Source: Deltaproteobacteria bacterium
GTDB taxonomy: Bacteria; Bdellovibrionota_C; UBA2361; JAAYZI01
Length of the DNA: 5,229 bases
Direction of reading: 5' to 3'
Assembly: GCA_012514925.1 (NCBI GenBank)
Contig: JAAYZI010000207.1
Coordinates: 1 to 5,229, forward strand
Under the pieces are notes generated by a model. That model saw only the letters and a program-made list of their open reading frames with translations, searched no databases and was not told the DNA's origin. Within the stretch, counting starts at the first letter, position 1, and every line of letters begins with the position of its first letter. A program made the position numbers and the translations under genes. Positions 1-5,229 of this stretch are shown here, one piece after another.

Positions 1-568
1 ACTTATTATCGCAGCCAGATGGCCCAGGAAGATTACATCCACAACCAAGGTCTTTCGCACTGCCGCCACACACTCCGGCGCAATCCACCACCTTGGTGCT
101 ACCACACTTATTATCACAGCCAGATGGCCCAGGAAGGTTACATCCACAACCAAGGTCCTTTGCAGTACCGCCGCACACTCCGGCACAATCCTTTACCTTG
201 GTGCTACCACACTTATTATCACAGCCAGATGGCCCAGGAAGGTTACATCCGCACCCAAGATCCTTAGCAGTACCGCCGCACACTCCGGCGCAATCCTTTA
301 CCTTGGTGCTACCGCACTTTTTATCGCAGCCAGATGGCCCCGGAAGACCACATCCGCAACCAAGGTCTTTCGCGGTGCCGCCACACACTCCGGCGCAATC
401 CACCACCTTGGTGCTACCACACTTTTTATCACAGCCAGATGGCCCCGGAAGATTACATCCACAGCCAAGGTCTTTCGCACTGCCGCCGCACACTCCGGCG
501 CAATCCTTTACCTTGGTGCTACCGCACTTTTTATCACAGCCAGATGGTCCCGGAAGACCGCATCCGCA
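1..568 (-). repeat. 105-bp tandem repeats, five full copies plus a partial sixth, in frame
   Basis: In coding order the copies span 568-464, 463-359, 358-254, 253-149, 148-44 and 43-1 (cut by the window edge). Each encodes 35 residues beginning CGC[GN]LPGPSGCD[KN]KCG and ending with a DCAGVCGG segment and AKDLG, giving six cysteines per unit. The period is exactly 105 bp throughout. Variation is limited to a few positions: G or N at unit position 4, K or N at 13, K or V at 21, and S or T at 30. The array is preceded by a degenerate related segment (linker with GGDGTSC, DGDGTSC and DCAGVPFG). This is the pattern of a disulphide-rich stalk; the number of copies beyond the window is unknown. Confidence 0.97.
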
Positions 569-1499
569 GCCAAGATCTTTTGCCGTGCCAAACGGCACTC
601 CCGCACAATCCAAGCAAGATGTGCCATCTCCATCGCACACCAAGCATTGGTCTAGTTTGCCATCGCCACATGCAACCCCATGACAATCCTGACATGAAGT
701 CCCGTCTCCTCCCTCAACTCCACACTCATCTATAATCAAACGTTTCTGGAAGCGCATCCCAATGGTAACGGCACCGCCCAGTTTAGTGGCGTCAAATTTA
801 AGCGCCGTAAGCTCTGCGGCAGTCAGCATCTGAATCGGTCCAAGAAAATCGCCCTGGTCTATCGCGTTGATACTGGTAGTTTCGGCGTAGTAGGTTTGAT
901 TCGCGCCGAAATCTCCCAGCCATGCCACCTCACCTCCGCTGGCAACTCCGGCCGCATAACTAGCCCAAGTTTTATAGCCGTTATTAACATTGGAAACTGC
1001 CTTTGCACTGACTTTACCGTACACTCCCGCCACAGCAGCGCCAGAATCATTACTGTCTGCAAAACGAATAGCATAAAGCGCATTTTTATTACTGGCTGTT
1101 AGGATATCTTCAGTAGTTAGATTGATGAACAAATCGCCCCAGCCGATATTACCATCCTCCGCCCCCGAGCTAGCAGTTCCGAGTAGCGGCATATTGCCGG
1201 AAACAACAATCTCGACCACTTCTTGAGTTTCGCGAATTGCAATTCCGTGCATCTCATAAACACGGCCACCCCTCCCATCAGTTTTTGAATCTAGGGAATA
1301 TTGCCAACCGAAGCTATCGGGGGGCGTGAATCCTACAATTAAAGCCGTGCTATCGTTAAAACATTCATAAGCTAAACTTAGCACCGCTCCTCCCAAAACA
1401 GGACCACACCGTTCCTCTAGAGCGTACCCAACACTTCCAAAAAGAGTAACAACCAACGTTGCTAACCAACACCCGAATAACCTGCACCCAATTTTCATT
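1..1499 (-). CDS. Secreted surface protein: XDD3-like domain plus Cys-rich 35-residue repeats; 3' end beyond window; apparent frameshift in signal peptide
   Basis: The start is the ATG at 1499-1497, chosen because AAGGGAG lies 6 nt upstream and the first codons encode a good signal peptide (MKIGCRLFGCWLATLVVTLF, then GSVGYA, cleavage probably after A26). One extra T in a run of six (1439-1444) puts the body in another frame; unshifted reading stops at a TGA at 1367-1365 after 44 codons. Numbering below skips that base, giving 499 visible residues with no other break. Residues 27-255 resemble XDD3-type exosortase-dependent surface proteins (from memory), with GNIGWGDLFINL at 116-127, ALYAIRFADSNDSG at 140-153 and VYGKVSAKAV at 159-168. 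Residues 257-310 form a Cys-rich linker, and from C311 a six-Cys, 35-residue repeat continues to the window edge. No enzyme motif is seen. It is probably exported and surface-bound; any C-terminal sorting signal lies outside the window. An alternative TTG start at 1456 in the body frame would leave too short a signal peptide and has no ribosome site. The gene is certain; its intactness is not. Confidence 0.85.
1439..1444 (-). other. Homopolymer T6 (coding strand) at the frame break
   Basis: The coding strand reads CTT followed by TTT TGG in the frame of the ATG at 1499, while the long downstream frame needs TTT GGA. Removing one T joins a complete signal peptide (ending G-S-V-G-Y-A) to the body without any mismatch. 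The tract is therefore the most likely place of the frame change, whether by mutation, slippage or sequencing error. Confidence 0.8.
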
Positions 1500-1505
1500 T
1501 TTTAA

Positions 1506-1512
1506 CTCCCTT
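1506..1512 (-). promoter_or_regulatory. Ribosome binding site of the surface-protein gene
   Basis: AAGGGAG on the minus strand sits 6 nt before the ATG at 1499. It is a strong Shine-Dalgarno sequence, and it fixes this ATG as the start even though the downstream body is in another frame. Confidence 0.8.
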
Positions 1513-1736
1513 GTTCAATGCCTCAACCGCAAATCTGTCCGTTTACGCACCAAAAGAAGGCAAACGGTGTGCCAGAGCGGCCACTACCTAATCAGCTGTA
1601 AACACAGGAGTGCTTCCTAAAATAATCTGTACGAAAATTAACCAGTGAAGAATTTTTAGACACGAAGAAGGCTTAAGGCGACATTCGCTATGTTTCGTCT
1701 AACTCGAAGTAGCAAAATCTAGGAGAGACATCCAGC
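1513..1736. other. Intergenic gap between the algX-like gene and the surface-protein gene
   Basis: No RNA gene or convincing ORF is seen here. The gap should hold the end of the algI-algX transcript and the promoter of the surface-protein gene. The best promoter-like pair on the minus strand is TTCACT (1649-1644) and TATTTT (1624-1619) with a 19-nt spacer, which is weak. No clear rho-independent terminator follows the algX-like stop codon; only a 4-bp TTCG/CGAA stem near 1700 was noticed, and it lacks a T tract. Confidence 0.4.
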
Positions 1737-3083
1737 TTAGAACAAAGCAGAACCAACCAACTGACGCCTCCCCACAACCGAAGCGGCATCTCTTTGCGCA
1801 CCGTTTTTCTTAGCTTTTCTAAGCTCCCGAATCGCGTCCTTAACGAAAGAAAAACCCATGTCGTGAATTGAAGCCATATTACGCTCAAACACGATCACAT
1901 CATGCGAGAAAATATCACGCTCCCAATTAATCTTGTCTCTCCTTAGAGTTCGAAATCGCCTGTGCTCAGAATCCCTGACCTGCCGGTAATAGAAATAATA
2001 CGTGAAGTGATCAGTTACCTCATGTTTCTCTAGATGCGTGAGCACCGCAAAGAGAAAACTGCTGCCGACAAAGAGGATTTTGGGCTTATATTCACCTCCG
2101 CTAGCCAGAGTGCGCGGCTCGACATACGGTGCCGGAACATAGGTCCTCTCGGGGAAGACGAGATTTGCGATTCTCACAAGATCCAAATCCCAGCCACGCG
2201 GCGGATAACTCAAAATATAAGGCTCACAGGCAAAATTGACTAGCTTCTTACCCATTAACTCCGCAATGCGATCTACTAAACGACTCGTCACTAGACACGA
2301 GCCTACACTGTTCCAATGCGATGCAGTTGGCTCAAAAAAACGCAAATCAGCGGAAGGTACTAAAGCGCTTAGTTGCTCATGCCCGTCGACGTAGTTAATG
2401 CCGTATTCATCATAAAGCGGCCGTATAATTTCATAGACATTCTTGCGGCTAAGGCGGGTAGGATCGGTATAATAACTGGGCACCACATCCGGATAAAGCG
2501 CTAACATATTAGTGCTTATTAAGCTTACCACCGTCTTGCCACGCTCCGCCAAAAGATCCTGAAAACGCCGCAACGTCCGAACTGGTTTAACAAAATTCCT
2601 ATGACGCTTCTGTTTAATACGATTAAATGAAGGGAGATACATGGGCTGGAAAAAGTAGCCCTTGTTCCCAGCAAGAATAGTGCTGCTATAATGCGTCGAA
2701 ACCTGGTTGAAAAGACTATAATTGATCTGGTTGCTGGCGCGCACGAAATGGCCCCACAGTCCATTCCCCTTTGAGAACCAACCCTCAAACTTTCTCTGAA
2801 AGCGCTCATTAAAGAAGCCTTGCCAAGTAAAGCGCGGCTTTGACGGGGGCGGGTGTAACCCGTGAGGTACTGTTGCTTTGGGAAAGGGGTGCAGATATAT
2901 CTGAGCTAGCGGCAACGCCAAAAGCAGAAAGAAAATTACCACAAACGTCCTTAAAAGATAGCGGTAGCGCCTCTCCGCAGGCGGTGCCTTTGCGCTTACT
3001 ACGGCGTAGAGCTTGCGCCGCACCCATCCCGGCTCTGGATCGCTTTTGCGGGCCAAATTCCCATAGTCTTCAAAATGCACCAT
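1737..3083 (-). CDS. AlgX/AlgJ-like SGNH-fold polysaccharide O-acetyltransferase, membrane-anchored
   Basis: The protein has 448 residues from the ATG at 3083; numbering here is from the GTG at 3089 (450 residues). The ATG is preferred because AGGG (3096-3093) stands 9 nt before it but only 3 nt before the GTG. A basic cytoplasmic segment (about 45 residues) precedes one membrane helix at about 46-66, so the catalytic part is expected in the periplasm. Family features are an N-terminal block GFFNERFQRKFEGWF (91-105) followed by NQINYSLFN, then GNKGYFFQPMYLP (141-153), a histidine motif TASHWNSVG (255-263) and a nucleophile motif ILFVGSSF (338-345), with Ser344 the likely catalytic serine and His258 its partner. 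AlgX/AlgJ usually have Asp two residues before that His; here it is Ala256. In this family the enzyme moves acetyl groups onto an exported polysaccharide. It lies 11 nt after the AlgI-like gene, its expected acetyl donor partner. The polysaccharide need not be alginate, as no alginate synthesis genes are visible. Confidence 0.88.
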   Translation of the reverse strand: MVHFEDYGNLARKSDPEPGWVRRKLYAVVSAKAPPAERRYRYLLRTFVVIFFLLLALPLAQIYLHPFPKATVPHGLHPPPSKPRFTWQGFFNERFQRKFEGWFSKGNGLWGHFVRASNQINYSLFNQVSTHYSSTILAGNKGYFFQPMYLPSFNRIKQKRHRNFVKPVRTLRRFQDLLAERGKTVVSLISTNMLALYPDVVPSYYTDPTRLSRKNVYEIIRPLYDEYGINYVDGHEQLSALVPSADLRFFEPTASHWNSVGSCLVTSRLVDRIAELMGKKLVNFACEPYILSYPPRGWDLDLVRIANLVFPERTYVPAPYVEPRTLASGGEYKPKILFVGSSFLFAVLTHLEKHEVTDHFTYYFYYRQVRDSEHRRFRTLRRDKINWERDIFSHDVIVFERNMASIHDMGFSFVKDAIRELRKAKKNGAQRDAASVVGRRQLVGSALF

Positions 3084-3094
3084 TTTCACGCGCC

Positions 3095-4537
3095 CTAGAA
3101 ACGAAAATAAATAAAAGGGGTATAGTTAGTACTGGATAACGTCAGAGCCGTCAGTACAAGACAAGCCACTCCCCCTGCAAACCTTAAACACGCCATCTGC
3201 ACACCTGAAAAACGTTCGCTAAGAGCCTGGGTAAAATCTTGGAAGCGTGGCAGCGTTGGAGCAAAACAGATCAATGTCGCCAATACAAAAACAAACATTG
3301 CCTGGTTGTGCATCACCATACCGCGCGGCACATACCTGGGGACCGACCAATAATGATAAAAATCGACCATACGCAGAATGTGATTAAACGCTTCTGAAAT
3401 CGTCTCACTTCGAAAAAAGACCCATCCAAACAGCACTACCACAAAGGTAAGTAGCGTATTAACAAACCGCCCCAGGCGCTTCGAAGATTGCAGCCAAAAG
3501 AGCCGGTCGATCACTAGGAACGTGCCATGATAGAGACCCCAGAACACGAAGGTCCAAGCAGCGCCATGCCATAAACCAGAGAGCAAAAAAACGGTACAGA
3601 GATTGAAATATAAGCGCGCAGGTGACACACGGTTACCACCCAGCGGAATATAAAGGTAATCCCGCATAAAGTGAGAGAGCGAGATGTGCCAGCGCCGCCA
3701 AAACTCAGTGACATTTTGCGAGATGTAGGGCCGATTGAAGTTCTCAAGAAAGTCAAAGCCCATCATCTTCCCCAGCCCTATCGCCATATCCGAATAGCCC
3801 GAAAAATCAAAGTAGATCTGATAGGCATAACAGATAATCCCAAGCCAAGCGTAAGGAGTGCTTAACTGGTCAGGGCCAAGTTTAAAAAACATATTGGCGG
3901 AGCTACCCATGGCATCCGCGATCAAAACTTTCTTTCCAAGCCCCATACAGAAACGGCAAACACCATCAAAAAAAGTCTGTAGATCGTAGCGGCGGTGATG
4001 CAACTGTTCGTGAATATCCGGGTAGCATATGATCGGTCCGGCGATTAGCTGCGGAAATAATGCAATATAGAGGGCGTAACTTACAAAGTTTTGCGCCGGT
4101 TCAACCTTACCGCGATAAACATCTACGATGTAGCTTATCTTCTGGAAGGTAAAAAACGAGATGCCAATCGGAAGTGCCACATTGGTCCAAGCCACTCCTT
4201 CAAATCCCATAAGCTCAAGCAGCCGATTGAATTCCCCTACAAAGAAATTGGAGTACTTGTAATACGCCAGCGCACCTAAATTCATGGTCAACGAACAAAG
4301 CAATAGGAATTTCTTACGACTTGGGCTCGCTACTAAACGGGCGATGGCCACCCCCAAGAGGTAATCAATCAGGCACGAGACAATAAAAAGCCCCACAATC
4401 CGCGGCGCGCCCCAAGCGTAAAAGAGATAACTGCCAAGTAACGCAACCAAATTCCGCCAACGCACGGGTGCCAGGTAATAGCACCCCATAAACACCGGCA
4501 AGAATAAGAAGAGGAATAAGAAAGAACTAAAGACCAT
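3095..4537 (-). CDS. AlgI-like MBOAT family O-acyltransferase (acetyl transfer across the inner membrane)
   Basis: This 480-residue polytopic membrane protein matches the MBOAT/AlgI family closely. It opens with MVFSSFLFLFLFLPV and GSYLFYAWGAP, and continues with FPQLIAGPI (161-169), GLGKKVLIAD (199-208), YFDFSGYSDMAIGLG (242-256), FNRPY, EFWRRWHISLS (278-288) and SGLWHGAAWTF (320-330), ending in the typical NYTPFIYFRF. The invariant MBOAT histidine is His324 in the WHG motif; His284 in RRWH is also conserved. The family moves acyl (usually acetyl) groups from a cytoplasmic donor through the membrane to a periplasmic SGNH partner, here the gene immediately downstream. The length is slightly below that of Pseudomonas AlgI (about 520). 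The ATG start is supported by AAAAGG ending 7 nt upstream. It is the first gene of the apparent operon. The same protein type also serves cellulose or other exopolysaccharides, so the substrate is open. Confidence 0.95.
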   Translation of the reverse strand: MVFSSFLFLFLFLPVFMGCYYLAPVRWRNLVALLGSYLFYAWGAPRIVGLFIVSCLIDYLLGVAIARLVASPSRKKFLLLCSLTMNLGALAYYKYSNFFVGEFNRLLELMGFEGVAWTNVALPIGISFFTFQKISYIVDVYRGKVEPAQNFVSYALYIALFPQLIAGPIICYPDIHEQLHHRRYDLQTFFDGVCRFCMGLGKKVLIADAMGSSANMFFKLGPDQLSTPYAWLGIICYAYQIYFDFSGYSDMAIGLGKMMGFDFLENFNRPYISQNVTEFWRRWHISLSHFMRDYLYIPLGGNRVSPARLYFNLCTVFLLSGLWHGAAWTFVFWGLYHGTFLVIDRLFWLQSSKRLGRFVNTLLTFVVVLFGWVFFRSETISEAFNHILRMVDFYHYWSVPRYVPRGMVMHNQAMFVFVLATLICFAPTLPRFQDFTQALSERFSGVQMACLRFAGGVACLVLTALTLSSTNYTPFIYFRF

Positions 4538-4579
4538 CCGACTACCTTTTTCTCCGATTACCTTTTCCGACTATCTTTA
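4538..4579 (-). repeat. Three 13-bp direct repeats, each containing a Shine-Dalgarno-like core, abutting the algI-like start
   Basis: On the plus strand these are CCGACTACCTTTT (4538-4550), CCGATTACCTTTT (4554-4566) and CCGACTATCTTTA (4567-4579). Read on the coding strand, the proximal two are AAAAGGTARTCGG and the distal one is TAAAGATAGTCGG. The copy next to the gene supplies the ribosome binding site (AAAAGG, 7 nt before the ATG). The second copy carries the same core 16 nt further upstream. Confidence 0.7.
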
Positions 4580-4593
4580 CTTAAAACCAGCCC

Positions 4594-4616
4594 CGGTAAT
4601 CTGCGATAAATTACCG
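4594..4616. promoter_or_regulatory. Inverted repeat CGGTAAT-N9-ATTACCG upstream of the algI-like gene
   Basis: Two perfect 7-bp arms (4594-4600 and 4610-4616) are separated by 9 nt, giving a 16-bp centre-to-centre distance. That spacing is compatible with a dimeric regulator on one DNA face, or with a small hairpin in the algI leader. It lies 57-79 nt before the algI-like start. No T tract follows on the minus strand, so it does not look like a terminator. A chance origin is possible. Confidence 0.4.
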
Positions 4617-4781
4617 CGCTTGTCAGCAGGTAGCTTTGAAAGTTTATAGTAGAATTTGAAAAAAACATAACACTTTGTATTTACAACAATATCTGCCCGG
4701 ATGCACGCTATGCCACTCCGGCATTTTACTCCTTTGCAGTGCTAAACTGTGCTAGTCAGCATTCAATATGACAGACTCCGT

Positions 4782-4811
4782 CCTGGTTAATCGACATTAA
4801 GTCATACCAGG
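4782..4811. promoter_or_regulatory. Nested inverted repeats upstream of mnmA
   Basis: An inner dyad TTAAT-CGAC-ATTAA (4787-4800) sits inside an outer pair CCTGGT (4782-4787) and ACCAGG (4806-4811). It could be an operator or a hairpin with a bulge on one side. It lies 84-113 nt before the mnmA start and just upstream of the TATGAT box. Function is unknown. Confidence 0.35.
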
Positions 4812-4844
4812 CTAGTTGACCTTACGTTTTATATGAACTGTCTG

Positions 4845-4850
4845 TATGAT
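4845..4850 (+). promoter_or_regulatory. Possible -10 box of the mnmA promoter
   Basis: TATGAT matches the sigma-70 consensus in five of six positions and is 44 nt before the mnmA ATG. The only good -35-like hexamer, TTGACC at 4816-4821, is 23 nt away, which is too far for a standard promoter. The box is therefore only a candidate. Confidence 0.3.
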
Positions 4851-4894
4851 CAAATCCTGACTTGTACAGCTTATCACAGCAAAGATTTAATCGC

Positions 4895-5229
4895 ATGCCC
4901 TCCATCAACGATATCCCACCCGGCTCGACCGTCGCAGTCGCCATGAGCGGAGGGGTGGATTCCACCGTCGCAGCGCACATCCTTGCCGAGAAGGGGCTTC
5001 GAGTCCTAGGCCTGACCATGAAAATTTGGGATGGCGGTGCCTCCATAAGAGACGCCGTGAGACAGGGCTGCTACGGCCCGGGCGAGGCGGAAGATCTTGC
5101 CGCCGCAGCCCAAGCCGCAAAACGCATCGGCATCCCGCACCATGTAATTGATCTTTCCCAACATTATAAACGTATCGTACTGGATTATTTCCGCAGAGAA
5201 TATATGAATGGCCGCACTCCTAATCCATG
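4895..5229 (+). CDS. mnmA: tRNA-specific 2-thiouridylase MnmA, N-terminal part (3' end beyond window)
   Basis: MnmA is cytoplasmic; it adenylates and thiolates uridine 34 of Lys, Glu and Gln tRNAs, using sulfur passed on from a cysteine desulfurase. The 111 visible residues hold the N-terminal ATP-pyrophosphatase fold: VAVAMSGGVDSTVAAHIL (13-30) with the PP-loop SGGVDS at 18-23, then LGLTMKIWD (38-46), the block GCYGPGEAEDLAAAAQAAKR (58-77), IGIPHHVIDL and finally DYFRREYMNGRTPNP (97-111). The window ends on TG, which fits the catalytic Cys of the family's PNPC motif. The family is about 350-370 residues, so roughly a third is present. The ATG at 4895 is the first in-frame ATG after a TGA at 4847-4849 and suits the family's short N terminus. 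No good Shine-Dalgarno sequence is visible before it. Divergent from the O-acetylation genes; no functional link is expected. Confidence 0.95.
   Translation, partial: MPSINDIPPGSTVAVAMSGGVDSTVAAHILAEKGLRVLGLTMKIWDGGASIRDAVRQGCYGPGEAEDLAAAAQAAKRIGIPHHVIDLSQHYKRIVLDYFRREYMNGRTPNP

Larger units (their letters stand above)
4580..4894. other. Divergent intergenic region between algI-like gene and mnmA
   Basis: This region must hold promoters for both directions. It is AT-rich between about 4635 and 4690. No protein-coding or RNA gene is recognised. A 5-bp stem ATGCC/GGCAT (4710-4724) followed by a short T run is seen on the plus strand, but no plus-strand gene precedes it. Promoter-like boxes are weak: TTGAAA-16-TATTTA (4656-4683, plus) and TATGAT (4845-4850, plus). 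Confidence 0.5.

Noticed and set aside
1..568. CRISPR-like array
   Set aside because: The repeats are 105 bp, directly adjacent and coding, with no unique spacers.
1..568. G-C-G-C motifs resembling a MYXO-CTERM sorting signal
   Set aside because: The motif recurs in every repeat unit and is not followed by a membrane helix and basic tail, so it is part of the repeat.
93..683. Long plus-strand ORF of 196 codons with proline- and histidine-rich 35-residue repeats
   Set aside because: It is the antisense reading of the 105-bp coding repeats. A 105-bp period keeps all frames open once one copy has no stop. The minus-strand reading has a signal peptide, a folded domain and regular cysteines, whereas this one has no ribosome site and starts inside the array.
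859..1083. Minus-strand 74-codon ORF with a hydrophobic start
   Set aside because: It is out of frame within the XDD3-like domain, which reads through without a stop in its own frame.
1470..1499. Lipoprotein signal (L-F-G-C near residue 10) in the surface protein
   Set aside because: The Cys comes too early, within the hydrophobic core, and a better Ala cleavage site follows at residue 26.
4710..4727. Stem ATGCC/GGCAT followed by TTTT as a terminator
   Set aside because: The stem is only 5 bp, and no plus-strand gene lies upstream that it could terminate.
4905..5120. Minus-strand ORF of 71 codons under mnmA
   Set aside because: It is an antisense shadow; the plus strand has an unmistakable MnmA PP-loop and downstream motifs.

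Overview
The window (about 50% GC by eye) looks like a chromosomal piece of a Gram-negative bacterium. It carries a two-gene polysaccharide O-acetylation cassette of the alginate type (AlgI/AlgX), a secreted cysteine-rich surface protein and the start of the housekeeping tRNA thiolase gene mnmA. The phylum cannot be fixed. The N-terminal domain of the surface protein resembles exosortase-dependent (XDD3-type) surface proteins that I know mainly from cyanobacteria. Cys-rich repeats of the kind D-C-A-G-V-C-G-G occur in several environmental groups, including relatives of the former Deltaproteobacteria.

Layout, left to right. (1) Positions 1-1499, minus strand: the 5' part of a long secreted protein gene that runs off the left edge. 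It has a signal peptide, an XDD3-like domain of about 230 residues, a Cys-rich linker, and at least five perfect-length 35-residue (105-bp) Cys-rich tandem repeats. Its signal-peptide codons and its body lie in different frames, separated by one extra base in a run of six T (coding strand). This is a frameshift, a phase-variable tract or a sequencing error. (2) Positions 1500-1736: a 237-bp gap with the ribosome binding site of that gene. (3) Positions 1737-3083, minus: an AlgX/AlgJ-like SGNH O-acetyltransferase. (4) Positions 3095-4537, minus: an AlgI-like MBOAT acyl carrier. (5) Positions 4538-4894: a divergent intergenic region with a triplicated 13-bp motif and two inverted repeats. (6) Positions 4895-5229, plus: the start of mnmA, cut exactly before its expected catalytic cysteine.

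The algI-like and algX-like genes are 11 nt apart and surely form one transcription unit. In known systems the MBOAT protein brings acetyl groups across the inner membrane and the SGNH protein places them on an exported polysaccharide. The surface-protein gene follows in the same direction after a 237-bp gap, with its own ribosome binding site. A link to the cassette (cell-surface or matrix construction) is inference from position only. mnmA is divergent and unrelated in function.
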